In this document: positions 7,814-15,942 of the stretch, in pieces
Layout of the letters: each line of letters opens with the position of its first letter
Position numbering within the stretch: the first letter of the stretch is position 1
Assembly (NCBI GenBank): GCA_963724645.1
Contig: CAVRVJ010000006.1
Coordinates: 124,001-188,000, forward strand
Origin: CAVXSP01 sp963724645
GTDB lineage: Bacteria > Acidobacteriota > Vicinamibacteria > Vicinamibacterales > SCN-69-37
DNA: 64,000 nt
Direction: 5' to 3'
Program-made: the position numbers and the translations under genes
The notes under the pieces: generated by a model
What the model was told of the DNA's origin: nothing
What the model saw: only the letters and a program-made list of their open reading frames with translations
The model's database searches: none

Positions 7814-9166
7814 ATGGACGTGGCGCTCGGGCAGGCCATGGATCAGCCGGACGCCTCGGCGCGCGAACTGACGCCCGACGAGGCGGTCGGGCTCGCCGTC
7901 CTGCTGCAGAAGAACGACCAGCTCGCAGCGGCGCAAGAGCTGTATCGGCGCGTGCTCGACGCCGCTCCGGATCGCCCTGACGCGCTGCACTACGCCGGCG
8001 TGCTCGCACATCAGCAGGGCCGAAGCGACGACGCGATTGCACTCATCGAACGGAGCCTTGTGCTCTCGCCGGATCGAGCGGATTGCTACAGCAATTTGGG
8101 CATTATCCTCCAGTCCGCCGGGCGTCTTCCGGCCGCGATCGAGGCCTACGAGCGAGCGATCGCCATCGATCCACTCCACGCGAACGCCCACAGCAATCTC
8201 GGCGTCGTGCTGAGGGCGGCCGGAAGACCAGCAGAAGCCGAGGCCGCCTATCGCAAGGCCATTGAACTGGACCCATGCCACATTGACGCGTACACCAATC
8301 TCGGCATCCTGTTGAACGGGCTGAAGCGGACCGCGGAAGCCGCGGCGTGTTACTGCAAGGTGATCACGCTGAGGCCGAAGCACCGGGAAGCGCGACGGCT
8401 GCTGGCGCTGGCGCACTGCACGCTGGGGGAGCTCCGCGAGGCCGCAGGCATCTACGAAGAATGGCTCCAGGAAGAGCCGGATGACCCGATTGCGCGACAC
8501 ATGCTCGCGGCGTGTACCGGGCGAGGCGTGCCGCCGCGCGCTTCGAGCCGATTCGTCGAAAGAACCTTCGACAGCTTTGCTTCGAGCTTCGAATCCAAAC
8601 TCGAGCAGCTGTCCTACCGCGCTCCAGCGCTTGTGGCGGCCGTGCTCGAAGATGCGCAGCGCGGGCGGGCGCAGGGGTTGGACGTACTCGATGCCGGGTG
8701 CGGAACGGGACTGTGCGGCCCGCTGGTCGCCCCCCACGCGCGCCGACTGGTCGGTGTTGATCTGTCTGCTGCCATGCTGGCGCAGGCGGCGCTGAAACAG
8801 GTCTACGACCTGCTCACGCAGGCTGAGTTGACGGAGTACCTCCGCGACCAGCATGACGCGTTCGACCTGATCGTTTCGGCCGATACCCTCGTGTACTTCG
8901 GCCGGCTCGATGATATCTTCGCCGCCGCGGCCGGAGCGCTGCGCCCAGGCGGGCTGTTCATCTTCACGCTCGAGCACGCGGCCGGCAGCGAGCCCGACGG
9001 CGGATACCGTCTGGAGCTGCACGGCCGTTACAGTCATGCGACCCCGTACGTCGAACGATTGCTCCGTGCCGCGGGCTTGCAGCCGGAAATCGTCCATGCC
9101 GAGCTGCGCACGGAGTCAGGGGTGCCGGTGGCCGGCTTGGTGGTTCGAGCCACGCAGACCGCATGA
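7814..9166 (+). CDS. TPR-repeat protein fused to a SAM-dependent methyltransferase
   Basis: 450 residues. Residues about 25-220 contain five or six tetratricopeptide repeats, easily seen as repeated SNLGIIL/SNLGVVL/TNLGILL helices with AIEAYERAIAIDP-type second helices. A linker leads to a class I methyltransferase, with motif I VLDAGCGTGLCGP near residues 290-302, GVDLSAAM after it, and the post-I strand FDLIVSADTLVYFG. This architecture matches the predicted TPR-methyltransferases (contains CheR/NodS-like fold) common in Acidobacteria and Planctomycetes. The TPR part probably recruits a protein substrate. The methyl acceptor is unknown. The 18-base gap behind hcp suggests cotranscription. 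Confidence 0.82.
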   Translation: MDVALGQAMDQPDASARELTPDEAVGLAVLLQKNDQLAAAQELYRRVLDAAPDRPDALHYAGVLAHQQGRSDDAIALIERSLVLSPDRADCYSNLGIILQSAGRLPAAIEAYERAIAIDPLHANAHSNLGVVLRAAGRPAEAEAAYRKAIELDPCHIDAYTNLGILLNGLKRTAEAAACYCKVITLRPKHREARRLLALAHCTLGELREAAGIYEEWLQEEPDDPIARHMLAACTGRGVPPRASSRFVERTFDSFASSFESKLEQLSYRAPALVAAVLEDAQRGRAQGLDVLDAGCGTGLCGPLVAPHARRLVGVDLSAAMLAQAALKQVYDLLTQAELTEYLRDQHDAFDLIVSADTLVYFGRLDDIFAAAAGALRPGGLFIFTLEHAAGSEPDGGYRLELHGRYSHATPYVERLLRAAGLQPEIVHAELRTESGVPVAGLVVRATQTA

Positions 9167-9473
9167 CATCCCACCGCCGGCCGTGGTATGTACTTCGGAC
9201 GTCCATGACCTTCCCTCGATCGTGTCGCCCGGCGGTCGCACAGTGCGCATGTCGATGCGCATGTATCCCGCCGGCGATCGCTGGTTGAGGGCCTCGCGCA
9301 GTTTCCCGTTCGACAGTTACCTGCCCCTCTTCAGCCGATCGATCGGCTGATCCAGTCCGCTTCAGGCCGCATGCCCGCAGGCAATGTTCAGTAGGGCGGG
9401 GAGGAGAGCGCAGGTGTTCACCAGCAAGTCAATTGGAAGCCGATGGAACTCGCATGCCACGGGGCGCTGACCG
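9167..9473 (+). other. Intergenic stretch without a supported gene
   Basis: 307 bases between the TPR-methyltransferase and the permease. It contains a short palindrome around CCGATCGATCGG (9337-9348) but no T-tract, no convincing promoter and no ORF with a recognisable protein pattern. Confidence 0.5.
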
Positions 9474-10340
9474 ATGACCAGTCAGGCCCTGGCACTTCTC
9501 CTCATCACGCTTGGCGCGTCGATCGTCAACGGCGCGCTCGGGTACGGCTTCTCGTCGATCACTGTCCCGCTCGCGCTGCTCTTCCTGAGCAATCGAGTGC
9601 TGAATCCGGCGCTCGTGCTCGTCGAGGTTGTCCTGAACTCGCATGTGATCTGGACCAACCGGCGGGCCGTTCCGATGATCTGGCGCCGCGTGCTGCCTGT
9701 GGTGATCGGCCTGTTGCCCGGCGTGGTGGCGGGGACGGTCATCGTCTCGCGGGTGAGCCCGGGCTGGCTGAAACTCGCGACGTACGTGGTCCTGCTGCCG
9801 CTGATCCTGGTGCAGGCGGCCGGATGGCGCCGGCCGATTCGATCCGAAAAGTCCGTGGGGCTGCTGTTCGGCGGCAGCCTCGGCGTGCTCTATTCCGTCA
9901 CCACGATTTCCGGTCCGCCGCTGGCTGTCGCGCTCAACAATCAGGGGTTCTCGAAGCAGGAATTTCGCGCGGCGCTCGGCCTGATTCGCCTCGCGGAATC
10001 GAGTATGACGGCGATTGCCTACCTGACCGCGGGCCTGTTCACCGCGAGTAGCATCGCGCTGATCCCGGGCATCCTGCCGAGCGTGCTGGTCGGCGTTCCC
10101 ATCGGCGCGTTCGTGATCAGGCGCGTCAACTCGGAGACGTTCAGGCGCGTGTGTATGAGCTTCGACGCCTGGATTGTGTCCTTCGGGATCTCCACCCTGC
10201 TGCGCGACCTGCACGTCGTCCCGGGCTATTCGGCCTTCTCTGTCATGGCCGCGGTCATCGCCATCGATTGCTGGCTGCTGACCCGTTTCTTTCGCGCTCG
10301 AGGAAACGGGCGCCTTCACCCTCGTGACGCCGTTTACTGA
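9474..10340 (+). CDS. TauE/SafE-family permease (sulfite/sulfonate-type exporter)
   Basis: 288 residues, strongly hydrophobic with about eight membrane segments. The first is LALLLITLGASIVNGALGYGFSSI, where the GxLGYGFS pattern is the family signature for this anion exporter group. A second half-repeat begins near residue 120 with FGGSLGVLYSVTTISGPPLAVAL, the matching G-rich re-entrant segment. The family moves sulfite, sulfoacetate, or other organic anions across the inner membrane. The substrate here is not deducible, and no sulfur-metabolism genes are adjacent. Confidence 0.85.
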   Translation: MTSQALALLLITLGASIVNGALGYGFSSITVPLALLFLSNRVLNPALVLVEVVLNSHVIWTNRRAVPMIWRRVLPVVIGLLPGVVAGTVIVSRVSPGWLKLATYVVLLPLILVQAAGWRRPIRSEKSVGLLFGGSLGVLYSVTTISGPPLAVALNNQGFSKQEFRAALGLIRLAESSMTAIAYLTAGLFTASSIALIPGILPSVLVGVPIGAFVIRRVNSETFRRVCMSFDAWIVSFGISTLLRDLHVVPGYSAFSVMAAVIAIDCWLLTRFFRARGNGRLHPRDAVY

Positions 10341-10465
10341 ATCGTGGCCAAACGGATCTTCGACTGGTTGAATGTGCCCGTGACGTTGCTGTGGCTCGTG
10401 CCCGTACGTCTCGGGCACGAAAAACTCCTGCAACTGGCGCGTTTCCGGGTAGGATCCTTCGCGCT

Positions 10466-11350
10466 GTGACGCGCAAAGGATTGATCCTGGCCGGCGGATC
10501 CGGCACTCGTCTTTATCCGGCGACGCAAGTCGTCTCGAAGCAACTGTTGCCGATTTACGACAAGCCGATGATTTATTACCCGCTGAGCACCTTGATGCTC
10601 GCGGGCGTTCGCGAGGTGCTCGTGATTTCCACCCCGCAGGACACGCCGCGCTTTCAGCAGTTGCTGGGCGACGGCGGCAAGTGGGGGCTGCGGCTCGAAT
10701 ACGCCGTTCAGCCGGCGCCCGAGGGCCTGGCGCAGGCGTTCATCATCGGCCGGACCTTCGTCGGAGACGCGCCGTCGGTTCTGGTGCTTGGCGACAACCT
10801 TTTCTACGGCCACGCCCTGCCTGAGCAGCTCGCTCGCGCCAGCGCCCGCGCCTCCGGCGCCACGGTCTTCGCCTACCACGTGCAGGATCCGGAGCGGTAC
10901 GGCGTGGTGGCGTTCGACGCCGGCGGCAAGGCCACGTCGATTGAAGAGAAGCCGACGGCGCCGAAATCCAATTTCGCGGTGACGGGATTGTATTTTTACG
11001 ACGAGCGCGTGGTCGATCTCGCGGCGAATCTTCGTCCCTCAGCACGGGGCGAGCTCGAGATCACCGACTTGAATCGCTGTTATCTCGACCGCGGCGAGCT
11101 GACCGTCGAAGTCATGGGACGCGGCTACGCCTGGCTCGACACCGGCACCCACACTTCCCTGCTCGAAGCCAGCCAGTTCATCGAGACCATCGAGCGCCGG
11201 CAGGGCCTGAAGATCGCGTGTCCCGAGGAGATTGCCTACCGCCAGGGATGGATCGATGCCGCGCAAGTCGAAAGGCTGTCGGTGAGTCTCGGCAAGAGCG
11301 AGTACGGGGGCTATCTGCGAAGGATGCTTCAGGACGATCGTGTGGAGTGA
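10466..11350 (+). CDS. rfbA: Glucose-1-phosphate thymidylyltransferase
   Basis: 294 residues from the GTG at 10466 (VTRKGLILAGG), the first start that gives the standard N-terminus. It makes dTDP-glucose from dTTP and glucose-1-phosphate, the first step to dTDP-L-rhamnose. The nucleotide-binding loop LAGGSGTRLYPAT is at residues 7-19, followed by SKQLLPIYDKPMIYYPLSTL. GDNLFYG (about 107-113) carries the metal-binding aspartate, and EEKP and WLDTGTH are present. Length is standard for the long RmlA type. It heads a short run that includes an unknown membrane protein, an aminotransferase and rfbD. Confidence 0.96.
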   Translation: MTRKGLILAGGSGTRLYPATQVVSKQLLPIYDKPMIYYPLSTLMLAGVREVLVISTPQDTPRFQQLLGDGGKWGLRLEYAVQPAPEGLAQAFIIGRTFVGDAPSVLVLGDNLFYGHALPEQLARASARASGATVFAYHVQDPERYGVVAFDAGGKATSIEEKPTAPKSNFAVTGLYFYDERVVDLAANLRPSARGELEITDLNRCYLDRGELTVEVMGRGYAWLDTGTHTSLLEASQFIETIERRQGLKIACPEEIAYRQGWIDAAQVERLSVSLGKSEYGGYLRRMLQDDRVE

Positions 11351-11431
11351 CAGTCTCCTGAAGCGCCATCCACGCCCGTCCGCGTGAGAGCGCTCGATAA
11401 CCAGGCCCTTTCCGCCTATAATCTGCGGATC

Positions 11432-11977
11432 ATGTCTCGGAATCGTCTCCTTCTCATTGTCGCGGCGGTTGTCCTGGTCGGGCTCGGCGGGTGGCTGTAC
11501 CTGCGATCGGGCGCGGAAAACGTCGCCATCGATCTTATCGGCCAGTTCCCAGGCGCAAAAAAGCAGCCGGGCGCCGAGGCGTTCTCGATCGTCACCGCAA
11601 AACTCAACGACGAGAGCAAGCGCGCGATCTTCACCAAGGAAATGGCGGGCACACGCCTCACCTGGCACGTCACCATACCGGACCGCGGCTGGCTGAAGAT
11701 CGGGCTCGGCCTGATGGAAGACGCCTGGAAGATGCAGGGTGACGGAGTCCTGTTCAGCATCGGCATCAGCGACGGGAAGACGTACGACGAGCTGCTCAGC
11801 CTGACGGTCAACCCCTTCAACAACGCGAGCGACCGGCGCTGGAATGAGATCTCGCTCGACCTGTCGCAGTATGCCGGCGAGACCGTGGACGTGATCTTCA
11901 ATACGCGCTCCGGCCCGAAGGACGACCGCAACGGCGACCTCGCGGTCTGGGGCGATCCGAGGATTATTGTCAGATAG
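11432..11977 (+). CDS. Membrane-anchored protein with a WGDP-ending beta-sandwich-like domain, function unknown
   Basis: 181 residues from the ATG at 11432. Residues 6-24 form one N-terminal membrane anchor (LLLIVAAVVLVGLGGWLYL) after a basic MSRNR, so the rest probably faces the periplasm. Residues about 50-178 resemble the N-terminal domain of the large glycosyltransferase at 297: both have an R-x(0-1)-A-[IL]-F strand, a V-x-[IV]-x(5-8)-G turn, [AV]W followed by GV-x-FS, RRW in the middle, and both end [VI]WGDP-x-I. I do not recognise a named family. The gene lies between rfbA and the aminotransferase and overlaps the latter by 11 bases, so it is likely part of glycan biosynthesis or export. 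Confidence 0.65.
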   Translation: MSRNRLLLIVAAVVLVGLGGWLYLRSGAENVAIDLIGQFPGAKKQPGAEAFSIVTAKLNDESKRAIFTKEMAGTRLTWHVTIPDRGWLKIGLGLMEDAWKMQGDGVLFSIGISDGKTYDELLSLTVNPFNNASDRRWNEISLDLSQYAGETVDVIFNTRSGPKDDRNGDLAVWGDPRIIVR

Positions 11978-13124
11978 CGCCCGCGTTCCTCTGCTCGATC
12001 TGCGACCCCAATTCCAGTCGATCCGCGGCGACGTTCTGGCGGCGATCGAGCGAGTCGCCGACTCTCAGCGGTTCATCCTGGGACCTGAAGTCGAGGGATT
12101 CGAGCGTGAGATCGCGGCTCTGCTCGAGGTCGAGTACGCCATCGGTGTCTCCTCCGGCACCGACGCCCTGCTGGTCGCCTTGATGGCGCTCGGCGTCGGC
12201 CCCGGCGCGGAAGTCATCATGCCGACGTACTCGTTCTTCGCCACGGCCGGCTGCGTCAGCCGGATCGGCGCGACGCCTGTCTTCGTCGACATCGATCCCG
12301 GCACGCTCAACGTCGATCCGGCGGCGCTGGCCGGAGCGATCACCCCCGCCACACGCGCGATCCTGCCGGTGCACCTGTTCGGGCTCTGCGCCGACATGAC
12401 GCCGATTCTGGGCGCGGCGACCCAGGCCGGAATTCCGGTCATTGAAGACGCCGCCCAGGCCATTGGCGCGCGGTACGGGACTCGCCAGGCCGGCGGGCTG
12501 GGCACCGTCGCGTGCTTTTCCTTCTTTCCGTCAAAGAACCTCGGCGCGTTTGGAGACGCCGGCCTGGTCACTACGAACGACGCGGCGCTGGCGCACGAAG
12601 TCCGGCTCCTCCGGATGCACGGCATGGAGCCGAAATACGTGCACTCGCGCATTGGCGGCAACTTCCGGCTCGACGCGCTGCAGGCGGCGATCCTCCGGGT
12701 CAAGGCGCCACACGTCGCGGACTGGACCGCCGCGCGCCGGCGAAATGCCGATCGGTACCGTGCGCTCTTCGCGGAGTTTGGCCTGACGGGAACGGTGACG
12801 CTGCCGATTGAGCCCGCGGGATTCACCCACGTCTACAACCAGTTCGTCATTCGCAGCGCCCGCCGGGACGCGCTGAAGTTGCACCTGGCAACGCGGCAGA
12901 TCGAGACGGAAATCTACTATCCGCTGCCCTTGCACCGGCAGCCTTGTTATCTGGAAGCCCGGAGGCTCCGGAGTTCCGCGGTCGCGGAGGGCCGGGAGTC
13001 CGAGGTTCCGAAGCTCCCCCACGCCGATCGGGCAGCAGCGACTTCGCTCGCCATCCCCGTCTATGGCGAGCTCACGGAGGCGCAGCAGCGCCACGTCGTC
13101 GCGAGCATCGCGGAGTTCCTTTGA
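11967..13124 (+). CDS. DegT/DnrJ/EryC1 family sugar aminotransferase
   Basis: 385 residues from the TTG at 11967, which overlaps the upstream stop; no ATG fits. It is a PLP-dependent aminotransferase acting on nucleotide-linked keto sugars: LLDLRPQFQSI at the start, SSGTDALLVALMALGVGPG (about 64-82), VEDAAQAIGA with the PLP-contacting aspartate, and FSFFPSKNLGAFGDAG with the Schiff-base lysine near residue 190. C-terminally, between HRQPCY and HADRAA, it holds about 24 residues rich in R, S and E where the family usually has 13-14. That DNA (about 12953-13015) resembles the GGTTCCGAGG-type repeats elsewhere in the window, suggesting an in-frame repeat insertion. Confidence 0.9.
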   Translation: MSDSARVPLLDLRPQFQSIRGDVLAAIERVADSQRFILGPEVEGFEREIAALLEVEYAIGVSSGTDALLVALMALGVGPGAEVIMPTYSFFATAGCVSRIGATPVFVDIDPGTLNVDPAALAGAITPATRAILPVHLFGLCADMTPILGAATQAGIPVIEDAAQAIGARYGTRQAGGLGTVACFSFFPSKNLGAFGDAGLVTTNDAALAHEVRLLRMHGMEPKYVHSRIGGNFRLDALQAAILRVKAPHVADWTAARRRNADRYRALFAEFGLTGTVTLPIEPAGFTHVYNQFVIRSARRDALKLHLATRQIETEIYYPLPLHRQPCYLEARRLRSSAVAEGRESEVPKLPHADRAAATSLAIPVYGELTEAQQRHVVASIAEFL

Positions 13125-13975
13125 GAATCCTCGTGCTCGGCGCGAACGGCCAGCTTGGGCAGGCGATGATCGGACGCCTGGCGGGCGGGCATCATGTCAT
13201 GGGCCGGACGCGAGGCGAGCTGGATATCACCCAGGCGGCCGCTGTCGCGGGCGACCTGCGGGCTGTGCGGCCGCAGGTCGTCATCAATTGTGCGGCGTAC
13301 ACGAACGTCGACGGCGCGCAGGATGAGCCCCTGAGCGCGCTTGCGGTCAATGCCTGGGGGCCGCTCAACGTCGCACGCGCCGCAGGGGAGATCGACGCGA
13401 CTCTCGTCCATTTCAGCACCGACTTCGTTTTCGACGGCGAGGCTTCACAACCCTACAGCGAATCGGATCTGCCCAGACCGCAAGGCACGTACGCGGTCTC
13501 GAAGCTCCTGGGCGAATGGTTCTCAGCTGAGCTGCCGCGCGCGTACGTGCTCCGCGTGGAGAGTCTGTTCGGAGGTGTGAACGCCAAGAGCAGCGTGGAT
13601 TTTCTGTTGAAAGCGATTCGTGACGGAAAGGAAGCGCGGGCGTTTTCCGATCGAGTCGTCTCCCCCAGCTACGTGGATGACGTCGTCGAGGCGACGTCGG
13701 CCCTGCTCGAGCGGGAGGCGCCGGCCGGGCTGTATCACTGCGTGAACACCGGCTCGACGACCTGGTTCGAGCTGGCGCAGGAGCTTGCGCGGCTGGCCCA
13801 CCGGCCCGACGCCGTGATCACCGCGGTTCCGATGGGCAACGCCGGCCTGCGGACGCCGCGCCCGCGCTTTGCTGCGTTATCGAACGCGAAACTTGCGAGC
13901 GTCGGGATCACGATGCCGACCTGGCAAGACGCGCTCAGGCGGTATGTGGAAAGCACAGCGTCTGTTCAGAGCTGA
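13121..13975 (+). CDS. rfbD: dTDP-4-dehydrorhamnose reductase
   Basis: 284 residues from the TTG at 13121, which overlaps the preceding stop (TTGA). It reduces dTDP-4-keto-L-rhamnose with NAD(P)H, the last step of dTDP-L-rhamnose synthesis. The Rossmann motif LVLGANGQLGQAM is at residues 4-16. CAAYTNVDGAQDEP (about 57-70) and FSTDFVFDG are conserved, and YAVSKLLGE carries the catalytic tyrosine and lysine of the short-chain dehydrogenase type. Its 3' end overlaps by 10 bases the convergent flavoenzyme gene. rfbB is missing from this window. Confidence 0.95.
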   Translation: MRILVLGANGQLGQAMIGRLAGGHHVMGRTRGELDITQAAAVAGDLRAVRPQVVINCAAYTNVDGAQDEPLSALAVNAWGPLNVARAAGEIDATLVHFSTDFVFDGEASQPYSESDLPRPQGTYAVSKLLGEWFSAELPRAYVLRVESLFGGVNAKSSVDFLLKAIRDGKEARAFSDRVVSPSYVDDVVEATSALLEREAPAGLYHCVNTGSTTWFELAQELARLAHRPDAVITAVPMGNAGLRTPRPRFAALSNAKLASVGITMPTWQDALRRYVESTASVQS

Positions 13976-15036
13976 GCCGCGACCATTTCGCCGATCGCGA
14001 GGCACGACGTCAGCCCCGGCGACTCGATGCCGGCCGCATGGAACAGATGCGGATTCTGTCGATCCGGCCGGATCATGAAATCGGCAAATCGCTCGGTCGG
14101 CGGGTGCAGTTTTGGACGAAGGCCGCTGCCGCCGAGTCGCAGATCATCGAGCGTCACCGTGGGCAGGAGCGCGCGCGTGGGCTCCAGGAAATCTACGAGC
14201 GGCACGCGCCCGGCCTCGTAGTCCGTCTTCTGGCCGACGTAGCGGGCGTTGGGTCCGACCCAGACGGCCCCACTGAGCGTCCTCGTCAGATGCACGCCCA
14301 GTCCATGACCCGACGCGAGGGGCACCGGGTACACCAATCCCTGGACCAGGTGACGCGCGCGTGGCGCAAGTTCGGCATACTCGCCGCGACACGGATAAAT
14401 CTGAAATGACTCGCCGCCGCACAACACGGACACGTCATCAGCGTAAAGGCCGGCGGCGTTCACCACGTGATCGACATCGATACGCTCGCGCGCAGTGACT
14501 ATCGTCATCCCTCCGTCGGGGCGCGGCTCGGCCGCCAGCAGCGGCGTGCCGACGAGCAGCGCGACGCCGTGGCGATCGGCGTCGGCCTCCAATCCCCTGA
14601 CGAGCGCCTCGGCTTCAACCCAGCCGGTGTCAGGTGACCAGAGGGCTTGGGCCGCGTTCACGTAGGGCTCGCGCGCGGCCACGAACGCGCGGTCTACGGG
14701 CACCAGCGCCGCCCCGTTGGCGGCCGCGATCTCTACCAGGCGGGCCAGATCGGGCGTTTCGTCTTCCCTGGCGACGATGAGCTTGCCGCACCGGACGTGG
14801 GGCACGCGATGTTCCTGGCAAAACGCATACAGGCGGTCGCGCCCTTCGACGCAGAGGCGGGCCTTGAGCGATCCTTGCGGATAGTACAGTCCGGCGTGAA
14901 TCACGCCGCTGTTGTGCGTTGATGTGTCCTGCCCCGGGCGCGGGTGCCGCTCGAGCACGCAGACCTGACGGCCGCGCATCGCGAGCGCGCGTGCGATCGC
15001 CAGGCCGCTCACGCCCGCGCCGATCACCGCGATCAC
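13966..15036 (-). CDS. lhgO: L-2-hydroxyglutarate oxidase/dehydrogenase-like FAD enzyme
   Basis: 356 residues from the GTG at 15036, which overlaps the upstream glycosyltransferase stop (GTGA). An N-terminal FAD-binding fold is visible as IAVIGAGVSGLAIARALA (residues 2-19) and VLERHPRPGQDTSTHNSGVIHAGLYY (split between 27 and 52), the signature of the LhgO/L-2-hydroxyglutarate dehydrogenase branch of the DAO family. VNAAGLYAD and the C-terminal GIESPGLTS are also typical. The enzyme oxidises L-2-hydroxyglutarate to 2-oxoglutarate at the membrane. Its place behind a rhamnosyltransferase-like gene is unusual and may be incidental. Confidence 0.85.
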   Translation of the reverse strand: MIAVIGAGVSGLAIARALAMRGRQVCVLERHPRPGQDTSTHNSGVIHAGLYYPQGSLKARLCVEGRDRLYAFCQEHRVPHVRCGKLIVAREDETPDLARLVEIAAANGAALVPVDRAFVAAREPYVNAAQALWSPDTGWVEAEALVRGLEADADRHGVALLVGTPLLAAEPRPDGGMTIVTARERIDVDHVVNAAGLYADDVSVLCGGESFQIYPCRGEYAELAPRARHLVQGLVYPVPLASGHGLGVHLTRTLSGAVWVGPNARYVGQKTDYEAGRVPLVDFLEPTRALLPTVTLDDLRLGGSGLRPKLHPPTERFADFMIRPDRQNPHLFHAAGIESPGLTSCLAIGEMVAAQL

Positions 15037-15899
15037 CGGGTGCCCCGCCGCTGTTTTCGGCGCTCCTGCCTCACGCGCAGCTCACCGCGCGCCCATAAGC
15101 CCGCACGCACAATCGGCGCCGGGAGCCGGCCAAGCGACGACGCGTGTTTCCAATAGAGACGAAAGGCGCTGCGATGAAACGTCCGGATCGCGTGCGACAC
15201 ATCGTGTTGAGCAGAGGCGCCGCCGACGTGCACCACTGTCGCGGCCGGCAGGTAGCTGCACGAGAAGCCGGCAGCGGCCACGCGCCGGCAGTAATCGGCA
15301 TCTTCCCAGTACATGAAAAAGGTTTCGTCGAGGCCTCGCAGACGCTCGAACAGGTCGCGCCGCGTGAGCAGGCACGCGCCGGCCACCCAATCGACCTGCG
15401 CCGGCGCCAGCGAATCCCGGCCGATGAGGTTCCTTCGCGAAAACCAGTTGTTGGGCCGTCGGCGGGTCAGCCATGTCGAGCGTCCGCCCAACATAGTTGT
15501 GACGCCGGGGAATCGGCGCGCAGACGGCTGGACAGAGCGATCGGCGTTCAGGACGCGCGGCCCGACCACGCCGACACGCTCGTGGTTGAGCAGCCAGGCC
15601 TCGAGCACTTGCGGTACGGGGCCTTCGATCACCGTGTCTGGATTCAGCAGCATCAGGAACGGTGCCCGCGTCGCCGCCGCGGCTATGTTTACGCCGGCGG
15701 CGAAGCCGAGGTTGTCTGGCCGGGCGAGAAACGTGGCCCAGGGATAGCGGGCGCCCAGATCGGTCGTTCGCGACGATTGGCTCTCGTAATCGACGACCGC
15801 CACTTCATCCTGCGGCCGGAGGTGCGGGCGGAGTGAACCGAGTGCACGATCGAGATCGTCGTACGCGCGGTAGTTGACGAGAAGCACTGCGACAGCCAC
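15033..15899 (-). CDS. GT2 family glycosyltransferase, rhamnosyltransferase-like
   Basis: 288 residues starting with a GTG. The family 2 pattern is clear: VAVLLVNYRAYDDLDRAL (residues 3-20), VVDYESQS (about 34-41), RPDNLGFAAGVN and LLNPDTVI (about 83-90, with the metal-binding aspartate). Later come DWVAGACLLTRRDLFERLRGLDETFFMYWEDADYCRR elements (shared with WbbL/RfbF-type rhamnosyltransferases, read in pieces between 167 and 208). It presumably adds dTDP-rhamnose or a similar sugar to a lipid-linked glycan at the cytoplasmic face. It is divergent from gmd across a 43-base gap and translationally coupled to the flavoenzyme gene. Confidence 0.87.
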   Translation of the reverse strand: MAVAVLLVNYRAYDDLDRALGSLRPHLRPQDEVAVVDYESQSSRTTDLGARYPWATFLARPDNLGFAAGVNIAAAATRAPFLMLLNPDTVIEGPVPQVLEAWLLNHERVGVVGPRVLNADRSVQPSARRFPGVTTMLGGRSTWLTRRRPNNWFSRRNLIGRDSLAPAQVDWVAGACLLTRRDLFERLRGLDETFFMYWEDADYCRRVAAAGFSCSYLPAATVVHVGGASAQHDVSHAIRTFHRSAFRLYWKHASSLGRLPAPIVRAGLWARGELRVRQERRKQRRGTR

Positions 15900-15942
15900 G
15901 CGGGCGAGAATTGTACTGTGTTATTCTGCCCTTCGCCTTTCT

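Noticed and set aside
7184..9097. 637-codon minus-strand frame over hcp and the TPR-methyltransferase
   Set aside because: Antisense of two well-supported genes, with no recognisable motif or start signal.
9205..9350. Short frame ending FDSYLPLFSRSIG before the permease as a small gene
   Set aside because: It is open only as an extension of the methyltransferase's antisense or alternate frames, and has no ribosome-binding site or known motif.
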